DNA of 64,000 bases from assembly GCF_016464385.1 (NCBI RefSeq), contig NZ_JADMLH010000008.1:191688-255687 (forward strand). The letters run 5' to 3'. The notes beneath the pieces are model-generated. The model did no database searches, was not told the origin of the DNA, and worked only from the letters and a program-made list of their open reading frames with translations. A program made the position numbers and the translations under genes. Within the stretch, counting starts at the first letter, position 1. Each line of letters begins with the position of its first letter. Source of the stretch: Nucisporomicrobium flavum (GTDB lineage: Bacteria > Actinomycetota > Actinomycetes > Mycobacteriales > Micromonosporaceae). Below are positions 57,412 to 64,000 of the stretch, piece after piece.

Positions 57412-58272
57412 ATGTTCGACACCCGCCGGTCCTGGTTCACCCCCGTCGGCGCGCTGGCGGCCACCGCTGTCCTCGGTGCCGGCCTCCTGGCCGCCGCTCA
57501 CTTCGCCCAGCGCAGCGACGCCGCCCCCCGGCTCACCCCGCTCGTGCTGCCGCGAGCGTCGGCCGGCGCGCTGCCCGTGGCCGGCTCCGGCCTCGAGACG
57601 CCACCCGACCCGGGTCGAATCGGCGTCGCGGCGGCGCCCGTGACCGTCCGCTACACGTTCGACGGTGGCGTGACCGAGCCGATCACGGATGTCCACGGCG
57701 GCTTCGAACTGCGCGCCCTCGGTCAGAACGGCGGCTCGCTGGAGCTCGTACCCCAGGGCGCGGGTCTCGCGGTCCGGTACCCAGCCCGGTGCACGCTGCC
57801 CCGCGAGCGCGACTGCCCCCGCGCGATCCTCGAGGGCACGCGCGACGACAGCCTCAACCCGGGCACCCGGCCCATGCAGTACGGCGCCTCGATCCTCATG
57901 ACCCACCGTGACCTGGCGGATGGCGCGAACGTGGTGCAGAAGGGCTACTCGGTCGGCGGCGTCAGCCAGTTCAAGCTGCAGGTCGATCACCGCGAGGGGC
58001 ACCCCAGCTGCGTCATCGCCGGCCGTACGCGCATCTACCGGGCCGAGCCGCCGGTCGACGTGGCCGACGGCAACTGGCATGACGTGCTCTGCAGCCGTAC
58101 GGGCAATCGCCTGGCCATCAGCATCGACGGCGTCGAGCGGGCGTCCGTACCGGTGCCGGCGACGCTGTCGATCGCCAACGCCGAGCCGTTGCGGGTCGGC
58201 GGCAAGGGCCCCAACCACGGCAACGACCAGTACGCGGGCCAGATCGACAACGTCTTCCTGACCATCGGCTGA
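57412..58272 (+). CDS. Secreted LamG/concanavalin-like protein
   Basis: 286-aa protein with an N-terminal signal or anchor (about residues 8-30, followed by AAHFAQRSDAAP) and a laminin-G/concanavalin-like beta-sandwich (about 75-286) with the pattern VVQKGYSVGG...KLQV...DGNWHDVLC...SIDG. Such domains bind sugars. Two Cys pairs (CTLPRERDC, and C in HPSC with VLC) suggest disulfides and export. No catalytic motif. A ribosome site is not evident (a GC-poor TTTTGGACAATAG leader precedes the ATG), so leaderless expression is possible. Confidence 0.8.
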   Translation: MFDTRRSWFTPVGALAATAVLGAGLLAAAHFAQRSDAAPRLTPLVLPRASAGALPVAGSGLETPPDPGRIGVAAAPVTVRYTFDGGVTEPITDVHGGFELRALGQNGGSLELVPQGAGLAVRYPARCTLPRERDCPRAILEGTRDDSLNPGTRPMQYGASILMTHRDLADGANVVQKGYSVGGVSQFKLQVDHREGHPSCVIAGRTRIYRAEPPVDVADGNWHDVLCSRTGNRLAISIDGVERASVPVPATLSIANAEPLRVGGKGPNHGNDQYAGQIDNVFLTIG

Positions 58273-58323
58273 GGTGACCGGAACGGGGCAGCCGGAAATG
58301 CGGCGCGATGGTAAAAAGCGTTC

Positions 58324-59943
58324 ATGTTTCTTCGCGCTCCCCGCGCACTGCTCCGCGGGGCACTGACGCTCGCCCTGGCGGCGGCCGCCACGGTTGCCGG
58401 ATCCGCGGTCGCCCAGGCGGCGGCTCCCCAGCTCGCCCTGTCCGCCCTGACGTGGGAACAGTCCTCTGTGGACGTCACCACGGACTACGCCGCCAACAAG
58501 CTGACCTGGACGGTCACGAACTCGGACCCCGCCGCCGACTCCGTGCACGGCACCGTGACGATGCGCATGCGCAGCTCCGTGACCGGCGCGCTCGTCGGGC
58601 ACGACTGGGTGGCACGCTACGAATACGGCCAGACCTGCTGCAGCGACGCCGAATACGTCTCGGGTACGCCGCAGGAGTCCACGTACCAGTTCTACCTCCC
58701 GGTCCGGCGGTATTCCGACGCCGCCACGACGACCTGGGAGGTCACCAAGGTCACGATGGAGTCCGACGACGCCTCGACTGCCGTCTCCGGTGCCCGGCTG
58801 CAGTCCTTCGGGTACGCGTTCAGCGCCCGTACGCTGATCGACTCCTCCGGCCCGACGGTGGACTCCATCAGCCTCGGCGGTTCGCGGAAGCCGTACCTCT
58901 ACGTGGGTGACCGCTCGGCCACCGCCTCCTTCGACTTCACCGTCCAGGACGGACAGTCGGGGTTCTGGAAGGGCAAGATCAAGCTGGCCGGTCCCGGCGG
59001 CCAGAGCATCACGACCTCGTTCACCTGGGAGCGTGAGGACTACAGCACCGGATTCCGCTGCGGCTCCGTCAGCGGCGGCGACCGCGACGGTACGTACATG
59101 CCCTGCTCGATCGGCGTGACCCTCCCCGCGGGTGCGGCCGCCGGTAGCTGGCGCGTGGCATCGCTCGTGCTGCAGAACAACGCCGGCGGGCAGACGACGT
59201 CGAAGAACCCGACCGCGCCGTCGATCACGGTGACGTCGAACGCGGCCGTGCGGGCCGACGACTTCACGATCAGCCCCAACCCGGTGGACAACTGGCGCGA
59301 CTCCGCGAAGACGGACCTGTCCATGTCGGTGACTGGAGCGCGCAAGGGCGTCTCGGCCGTCCGCGTCGACTTCGAGTACGGCGGGTGCTACGCCTCCGAC
59401 GACCCGATCGTCAAGGACGGCCGTATCGCGGTCGCGGTCACGATGTACCGCCAGACCGAGCGGTGCAGGGTCGAGGGCATCGCGGTCGTCGACGGCAGCG
59501 GCGCCGTCGCGCTGTACGGCCCGGCGTACGCGGCGCCCGACCCGGGCCTGACCGTGAACCGCCTGCCGAGCACCACCGCCCCGGTCGTCCTCGGCGCGAG
59601 CCTCGATCCGGTGACGCTGACGCAGAGCGAGGCGAGTTACCGGTCGCCGACCCTGACGATCCGGGCCGCGGTGCAGACGGCACCGGTCGACGGCATCAGC
59701 GTCTACCTGTACGACGCCGACGGCGAGGTGGCATCCCAGTCGTTCGGTGGCACCAGCCAGGCCGAGGACGGCACAGTGACGAACTGGGTGTACCTGCCCT
59801 GGGACATCAAGCCGGGGCGCTACACCGTGGGCTTCGGCCTGGACGACGCTGCGGGCCTGAGCAGCTACTGGGACATGCCGGACCGGTCCGACAGCCGCGC
59901 GCTGCCCGGTGGCCCGCTGGTTCTGACGATCACCGAGGACTGA
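58324..59943 (+). CDS. Secreted beta-rich protein, unknown
   Basis: 539-aa exported protein with a clear signal peptide (1-33, cut near AQAAAP). The rest is polar, Gly/Ser/Thr-rich, and looks like several Ig-like beta-sandwich domains: about 38-165, 170-300, 305-410 and 415-535. Cys pairs at CCSDAEY, CGSV...PCS and GGCYASDD...RC are consistent with extracellular disulfides. No enzyme motif or sorting signal. It follows the LamG protein by 51 bp, so the two are probably co-transcribed. Confidence 0.78.
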   Translation: MFLRAPRALLRGALTLALAAAATVAGSAVAQAAAPQLALSALTWEQSSVDVTTDYAANKLTWTVTNSDPAADSVHGTVTMRMRSSVTGALVGHDWVARYEYGQTCCSDAEYVSGTPQESTYQFYLPVRRYSDAATTTWEVTKVTMESDDASTAVSGARLQSFGYAFSARTLIDSSGPTVDSISLGGSRKPYLYVGDRSATASFDFTVQDGQSGFWKGKIKLAGPGGQSITTSFTWEREDYSTGFRCGSVSGGDRDGTYMPCSIGVTLPAGAAAGSWRVASLVLQNNAGGQTTSKNPTAPSITVTSNAAVRADDFTISPNPVDNWRDSAKTDLSMSVTGARKGVSAVRVDFEYGGCYASDDPIVKDGRIAVAVTMYRQTERCRVEGIAVVDGSGAVALYGPAYAAPDPGLTVNRLPSTTAPVVLGASLDPVTLTQSEASYRSPTLTIRAAVQTAPVDGISVYLYDADGEVASQSFGGTSQAEDGTVTNWVYLPWDIKPGRYTVGFGLDDAAGLSSYWDMPDRSDSRALPGGPLVLTITED

Positions 59944-59974
59944 GCGGCCGCCGGCACGCCCGTTCGTCGGTTCA

Positions 59975-60007
59975 CGGGGCGAGTCACCTGCGTGGTGCCT
60001 CGCCCCG
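59975..60007. terminator. Hairpin between convergent genes
   Basis: CGGGGCGAG pairs with CTCGCCCCG, extended by TCACC/GGTG, between the secreted-protein gene and the VOC gene. No U-tract. Confidence 0.6.
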
Positions 60008-60016
60008 GCGGGCCTC

Positions 60017-60427
60017 CTAGCCCTTCGCGCGCTGGTTGATGCGCACCTGATTGCCGGCCGGGTCGCGGAAGGCGCAGTCGCGGGTCCCGTACGGCTGGTC
60101 CATCGGCTCCTGCAGCACCTCGGCGCCGGTCGCGCGTACCGACTCGAACGTGTCGTCGACGCTGTCGGTCTCGAGGACCAGCCCGGACAGCGACCCCTTG
60201 GCCAGCAGCTCCCGCAGCGCCTGCGCGTCATCGGCGGGCCGGGCCACCCCCGCGGTCTGCAACACGATGCCGAGCGCGGGTTGCGACGGCGGCCCGACGG
60301 TCAGCCAGCGCGCGCCCTCCATGGAGACGTCCTGGCGTACCTCGAAGCCCAGGGCGTCGCGGTAGAAGGCCAGCGCGGCCTCGTGGTCGTCGACTTCCAG
60401 GAACGTGTACTTCAGCGAAAGATCCAT
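60017..60427 (-). CDS. VOC-family (glyoxalase/dioxygenase superfamily) protein
   Basis: 136-aa vicinal-oxygen-chelate protein made of two beta-alpha-beta-beta-beta units. LKYTFLEVDDHEAALAFYRD opens the first unit and the C-terminal YGTRDCAFRDPAGNQVRINQ is typical of the second. Stand-alone VOC proteins include bleomycin-binding proteins and small dioxygenases; metal ligands are not fully conserved, so function is open. It lies 10 bp downstream of the AraC-type gene on the same strand, the probable regulator. Confidence 0.9.
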   Translation of the reverse strand: MDLSLKYTFLEVDDHEAALAFYRDALGFEVRQDVSMEGARWLTVGPPSQPALGIVLQTAGVARPADDAQALRELLAKGSLSGLVLETDSVDDTFESVRATGAEVLQEPMDQPYGTRDCAFRDPAGNQVRINQRAKG

Positions 60428-60437
60428 GCCCGGAACG

Positions 60438-60857
60438 CTACGAGGCGGGGCTGACCTGCGCTTCTCGAAATCTGCTCGGCCTCGTGACGAGTTTCGCCCA
60501 GCAGCCGGGGATGGGCGCGAGCTCGTCGTGGTCCCGCGCCCGGTACGCGCTCGGGCTCTCCCCGACGAGCTCGGTGAACCGGGTGCTGAACGATCCGAGC
60601 GACGTACAGCCGACGGCCATGCACACGTCGGTGACGCTCATGTCGCCCCGCCGCAGCAGCGTCTTGGCGCGCTCGATCCGCCGGGTCATCAGATAGCTGT
60701 ACGGCGACTCCCCGTACGCGGCGCGGAACTGTCGGGAGAAGTGCGCCGGAGACATGTACGCGGCCCGGGCCAGCGCGGGAACGTCCAGCGGCCGCGCGTA
60801 CTCCCGGTCGATCAGGTCCCGCGCCCGCCGCAGGTGCTTGAGCTCCTCGGGCTTCAC
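60438..60857 (-). CDS. AraC-family transcriptional regulator (DNA-binding domain only)
   Basis: 139-aa regulator consisting almost entirely of the AraC double helix-turn-helix: first HTH LDVPALARAAYMSPAHFSRQF, second HTH MSVTDVCMAVGCTSLGSFSTRF (both shortened here). There is no N-terminal effector-binding domain, so activity may depend on expression level or on the neighbouring VOC protein. The two genes are 10 bp apart in one unit. Confidence 0.92.
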   Translation of the reverse strand: MKPEELKHLRRARDLIDREYARPLDVPALARAAYMSPAHFSRQFRAAYGESPYSYLMTRRIERAKTLLRRGDMSVTDVCMAVGCTSLGSFSTRFTELVGESPSAYRARDHDELAPIPGCWAKLVTRPSRFREAQVSPAS

Positions 60858-60911
60858 CCGACCAGCATAGGTGCCGGAGGCGGCCGCTCGGCGCGTCGTT
60901 TCAGCCGGCGG

Positions 60912-61691
60912 CTAGCTTGCGGCTTCGCCGGGCCGGCCTGGGAGGTGGTAGACGACCAGCGTCTGCTCGGGCCGCTCGGCGACGTGGAACGCAGCGTGCG
61001 ACACGGTGATGACGCCCAGCCGCGGGTGCCGGAAGCGCTTGTGGCCCGCGTGGCTGAACTGGATGTCGTACCGCGGCCACCACTCGCGTACCTCGGGGCT
61101 GGCCGCGGTCAGCTCGTTCACGAGCCGGGTCACGCGAGGGTGGCCGGGGTGCCGCCCCGCGATGGCGCGCAACCGAGCCAGGAGGTTCCGGGCCTCGGCC
61201 TCCCAGTCGACCAGCACGTGCCGGGCAGCGGGCTCGGTGAACATCCAGCGCACGACGTTGCCGCCCGGTTCCATGGCTTGGAACAGTTCCGCGGCGGCGG
61301 CGTTGTGCGCGAGGACGTCGTAACAGATGCCCGTGACGTACGCGGGATTGTCGCCCAGCAACGCGGGGACGCCGGCGACCTCGGGCGCCACCTCCTCGGG
61401 GACGTCCTCCGCGGGCACCGCCCCTCCACCGGCGAGACGGCGCAGGTGCTCCCGCTCGGCGCTCGTCAGCCGCAGCGCCCGGGCCAACGCGTCCAGCACC
61501 TGGCCGGAAGGGCGTACGTCGCGGCCCTGCTCGAGGTAGGTGAGCCAGGTGGCGCTGATGCCGGCCAGCAGCGCCAGCTCCTCCCGGCGCAGCCCGGGCG
61601 TGCGGCGGCGCCCGGTGGCGGGGAGCCCGGCGTCGACCGGCGTCATCCGTTCCCGGCGGCTGCGCAGGAACGTCCCGAGTTCGGCGCTCAC
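60912..61691 (-). CDS. XRE-family regulator with MmyB ligand-binding domain
   Basis: 259-aa regulator. The N-terminal XRE helix-turn-helix (about 10-75, RTPGLRREELALLAGISATWLTYLEQG) is followed by the MmyB-like PAS-related domain (about 100-250), with DVLAHNAAAAELF and the C-terminal HAAFHVAERPEQTLVVYHL. MmyB domains bind fatty-acid-like ligands. It is divergent from the oxidoreductase gene; the 68-bp spacer has a 7-6-7 palindrome, suggesting it regulates both. Confidence 0.92.
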   Translation of the reverse strand: MSAELGTFLRSRRERMTPVDAGLPATGRRRTPGLRREELALLAGISATWLTYLEQGRDVRPSGQVLDALARALRLTSAEREHLRRLAGGGAVPAEDVPEEVAPEVAGVPALLGDNPAYVTGICYDVLAHNAAAAELFQAMEPGGNVVRWMFTEPAARHVLVDWEAEARNLLARLRAIAGRHPGHPRVTRLVNELTAASPEVREWWPRYDIQFSHAGHKRFRHPRLGVITVSHAAFHVAERPEQTLVVYHLPGRPGEAAS

Positions 61692-61707
61692 CCTAGAACC
61701 TCCAGTA

Positions 61708-61727
61708 CCAGAATAAAGCGATTCTGG
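61708..61727. promoter_or_regulatory. Operator-like palindrome between the XRE-MmyB and oxidoreductase genes
   Basis: CCAGAAT-AAAGCG-ATTCTGG, a perfect 7-bp inverted repeat with a 6-bp spacer, centred in the 68-bp divergent promoter region. TACCAG words flank both sides. Confidence 0.7.
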
Positions 61728-61759
61728 ATACCAGTCTAAGACGGCGCGAGGCTTGTCCC

Positions 61760-62812
61760 ATGCGAGCTTGGACTGTGGCTGAACACGACGACGACGTACG
61801 CCTCTCCGAGGTGCCGACGCCCACGCTGCGAGGTGGCGGTGTGGTCGTGGAGGTGCTCGCCGCGCACCTGCCGGCGTACACGAAAATGGTGGTCAAGGGC
61901 AACCGCGGCGCCCTGCCGGTCCCCCTGATCCTGGGCCCCTCGTGCGTCGGGCGCGTCACCGACGTCGCGCCCGACGTCTTCCATGTCGCCCCGGGCGACA
62001 TCGTTCTGGACACCGCGCTGCTCGACGCCGGCGGCGACGACCAGATCCTGGTCGGCTGGGTCGGCCTGGGCGGTCCGGGCGGCGGAAGCGACCGTACGGA
62101 TCACATGCGTACGGTGTGGCACGACGGCGTCTTCGCGGAGCAGGCCCTGTGCGCCAAGGAGACGATGGTCAAGCTGCCCGGCGCCGAACACCACCCGGAG
62201 CCGGCACACCTGGCGTTCCTCCCGTGGCTGTGCATCGCCGCGTCCGGCCTGCACACGGCAGGTCCCCTGGCCGGCCGCGACGTCGCGGTGATCGGCGCAA
62301 CCGGCCAGCTGGGCGGCGCGGCGGTGCTGGTGGCGCTCGCCGAGGGAGCGGCGACGGTGACCGCGGTGGGCCGCAACAAGGCGGCGCTCGACCGGCTGGC
62401 CGAGCTGGGCCCCCGCGTACGCACCCATCAGCTGACCGGCGACCGCGCGACGGACGCGGCGGGAATCGGCCCGGTCGACGTGGCGCTGGACGCTCTCGGC
62501 GCCACCCCGACGGCGGACGCCACCATGGCCGCCTACGACAGCCTCCGCCGCGGCGGCTCACTCACGCTGATCGGCGGCGTACGCCAGAACCTCACCATCC
62601 CGTACGGCGACCTCATGCATCGCAGGCTCACCGTTCGCGGCTCCTGGATGAGCGACAACGAGACCGTGGCCACGGTGTGGAACCTGGTCCGCTCGGGGCT
62701 GCTGGACCTGTCCGCCGTGGAGCTGCTGACGGTAGGTCTGGACGACCCGGCGGCGGCCCTCGACCTGGCGGAGCGTACGACGGGCCTCAGCTTCGTAGCC
62801 CTCGTCCCCTGA
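61760..62812 (+). CDS. Zinc-type alcohol dehydrogenase/quinone oxidoreductase family protein
   Basis: 350-aa MDR-superfamily oxidoreductase. The N-terminal GroES-like domain (1-130) contains GPSCVGRVTDVAPDV; the Rossmann domain (about 155-290) has VIGATGQLGGAAVLVA, the NADP-binding loop. Catalytic-zinc ligands of true alcohol dehydrogenases are not all evident, so a quinone-reductase-like or alkenal-reductase role is likelier. Probably controlled by the divergent XRE-MmyB regulator through the palindrome upstream of the ATG. Confidence 0.9.
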   Translation: MRAWTVAEHDDDVRLSEVPTPTLRGGGVVVEVLAAHLPAYTKMVVKGNRGALPVPLILGPSCVGRVTDVAPDVFHVAPGDIVLDTALLDAGGDDQILVGWVGLGGPGGGSDRTDHMRTVWHDGVFAEQALCAKETMVKLPGAEHHPEPAHLAFLPWLCIAASGLHTAGPLAGRDVAVIGATGQLGGAAVLVALAEGAATVTAVGRNKAALDRLAELGPRVRTHQLTGDRATDAAGIGPVDVALDALGATPTADATMAAYDSLRRGGSLTLIGGVRQNLTIPYGDLMHRRLTVRGSWMSDNETVATVWNLVRSGLLDLSAVELLTVGLDDPAAALDLAERTTGLSFVALVP

Positions 62813-62814
62813 CC

Positions 62815-64000
62815 TCAGGCCCGGTTGCGGTACGCGGCCAGGCCGCCGAGCTCCTCGCTGGCGATGAACACCGAGCGGACGTTGATGATGGCCTCCTCGA
62901 CGTGCGCGGGGCAGCCCCACGCCGAATCGCCCCACGAGTCCGCGATCTTGATCTCGGCCGGCGCGGTGCACCCCGGCGCGCCGCCGAGCTGGCAGTGCTC
63001 GGGATGCGGCATGGCGGCCTGCGCGGCCGCGGCGGTGCGCATCTGGGCAGCGATCTCCGCGGCCGCGGCCGCCCGCTCCTCGGCCTGGGCCCGCAGGTGC
63101 TGCTCCGCGCGTACGGCCTTGGCCAGCTCCTCGTGGGCCTGCTTGGCGCGGGCCTCGGCGGCGGCCCTCGCCTGGTCGATGTGGTGGCGTTCGATGGCCA
63201 GCGCCGCGGTGCCGGCGAACACCCGGATCAGGGCGAGGTCGGTGTCCTGCGGGACACGCGGGGTGCGGTGGTACATGGCGAAGGTGCCGAGCAGCTCGCC
63301 GTCGCGGGCCAGGATCGGCACGGACCAGCAGGCGGCGAGCCCGGCCCGGCCGGCCAGCTCCCGGAAGTCGGCCCAGAAGGGATCCGTGGCGATGTCGGTG
63401 ACGATGACGGGCTCCCGCCGGTGGGCGGCGGTGCCGCAGGAGCCGACGCCCTCGCCGGTCGCGATCCCGTCGATGGCCTCGTTGTAGAAGCCGGGAAGGC
63501 TCGGAGCGGCACCGTGGCGCAGGTGCCGGCCGTCGGGGTCGGCGAGCAGCACGGAAACCAGGATCTCCTCGGGCGCCAGCTCCTCGATGCAGCGCGCCAT
63601 CCCGTCGAGCACCTCGCCCAGGGGCGCCTGACGCGCGATCTGCTCCAGCACGGCCCGCTGCCCCGCCATCAGCCGCTGAGCCTGCTTGACCTGCGTGGTC
63701 TCGACGCCCAGCATCCGAATCCCCACCACGGCCCCGTCGGCATCCCGGCGCGGTTCGTAGGTGAAGTCGAAGTACACCTCCCGGGCGTGCGCTCCCGCCC
63801 CCAGCACGGCCCGGGCATCGCGGCCGGTGTACGCCTCACCCGTGCGGTAGACCTGGTCCAGCAGCTCGGTGAACCCTTGACTGGCCAGCTCGGGCACCAG
63901 CTCGGCGACCGGAACCCCGGTGCGGGCCCGATCCTCGCCGATGGTGGCGAAGAACGCGGGGTTCGCCGCCTCCAGCACATGCGCCGGCCCCGCGAGCGAG
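62815..64000 (-). CDS. PAS-GAF sensor protein, 5' end beyond the window
   Basis: At least 395 residues; the frame is open through the right edge (codons for GPAHVLEAANPAFF continue upstream), so the N-terminus is missing. Order: PAS domain (ending FTYEPRRDADGAVVGIRMLGVE), a GAF domain (VLEQIARQAPLGEVLDGMA start, GVGSCGTAAHRREPVIV centre, SVPILARDGELLGTFAMYH end), and a coiled-coil of about 60 residues rich in Ala/Glu/Arg. The C-terminal segment has Cys in EHCQLGGAPGC and WGCPAHVEE. No kinase, cyclase or phosphatase domain follows, so output is unknown. Confidence 0.85.
   Translation of the reverse strand, partial: SLAGPAHVLEAANPAFFATIGEDRARTGVPVAELVPELASQGFTELLDQVYRTGEAYTGRDARAVLGAGAHAREVYFDFTYEPRRDADGAVVGIRMLGVETTQVKQAQRLMAGQRAVLEQIARQAPLGEVLDGMARCIEELAPEEILVSVLLADPDGRHLRHGAAPSLPGFYNEAIDGIATGEGVGSCGTAAHRREPVIVTDIATDPFWADFRELAGRAGLAACWSVPILARDGELLGTFAMYHRTPRVPQDTDLALIRVFAGTAALAIERHHIDQARAAAEARAKQAHEELAKAVRAEQHLRAQAEERAAAAAEIAAQMRTAAAAQAAMPHPEHCQLGGAPGCTAPAEIKIADSWGDSAWGCPAHVEEAIINVRSVFIASEELGGLAAYRNRA

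Overview
The window is about 72% GC, with strongly GC-biased third codon positions, frequent GTG/TTG starts and many 4-bp start/stop overlaps. Its gene content (FhaA-FhaB-PstP-RodA-PbpA-PknA-PknB block, CrgA, class E sortase, chaplin repeats, several helix-turn-helix/DUF397-type regulators) points to a filamentous actinomycete. I infer Micromonosporaceae, most likely Actinoplanes or a close relative. The PknB/CrgA neighbourhood normally lies close to the chromosomal origin, and a near-perfect parS-like site at 3141-3154 agrees with an origin-proximal location.

Layout. 1-8.6 kb: sulfotransferase, NUDIX, a membrane protein, a YbaK-type deacylase, a DsbA-like/SufE pair, a CBS protein, prolyl-tRNA synthetase, and an SGNH hydrolase coupled to a rhodanese. 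8.7-13.1 kb: a translationally coupled ECF sigma / zinc-finger anti-sigma / ABC ATPase / two membrane-protein operon. 13.4-23.2 kb: a VanZ protein, then a TetR regulator followed by acyl-CoA catabolism genes (biotin carboxylase, HMG-CoA-lyase-like enzyme, carboxyltransferase, acyl-CoA dehydrogenase). That set is split by two secreted-protein genes, one a five-repeat chaplin. Matching palindromes lie in front of tetR and in front of the carboxyltransferase. 23.3-31.8 kb: a large XRE-STAND-TPR regulator, a divergent MarR/YceI pair, a GCS2-family ligase, and membrane proteins including a PASTA protein. 32-37.6 kb: an XRE/DUF397 pair with a small divergent gene, two unknown proteins, and a TagA-type glycosyltransferase coupled to a sugar epimerase.

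37.8-51.7 kb: a six-copy 43/44-bp repeat, tRNA-Leu(CAG), the FHA/phosphatase/RodA/PbpA/PknA/PknB growth-and-division operon, and, facing it, DUF881 - sortase E - small membrane protein - PabA/TrpG. CrgA follows, reading outward. 52-57.2 kb: an EtfD-like membrane Fe-S oxidoreductase, a GPP34 protein and two coupled CNNM/CBS proteins. 57.4-64 kb: two secreted proteins, a VOC/AraC pair, an XRE-MmyB regulator divergent from a quinone-oxidoreductase-like enzyme, and a PAS-GAF protein running off the right edge.

How it fits together: the central block couples peptidoglycan elongation enzymes (RodA, PbpA) to Ser/Thr phosphorylation (PknA, PknB), dephosphorylation (PstP) and phosphothreonine readers (FhaA, FhaB). 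The TetR cluster probably oxidises branched or medium acyl-CoAs and could feed electrons to the EtfD-like protein. The least explained items are a compact three-way-junction fold between the two secreted-protein genes, the multi-chaplin protein without a sorting signal, the biotin carboxylase without a carrier domain, and several short tandem-repeat arrays between genes.
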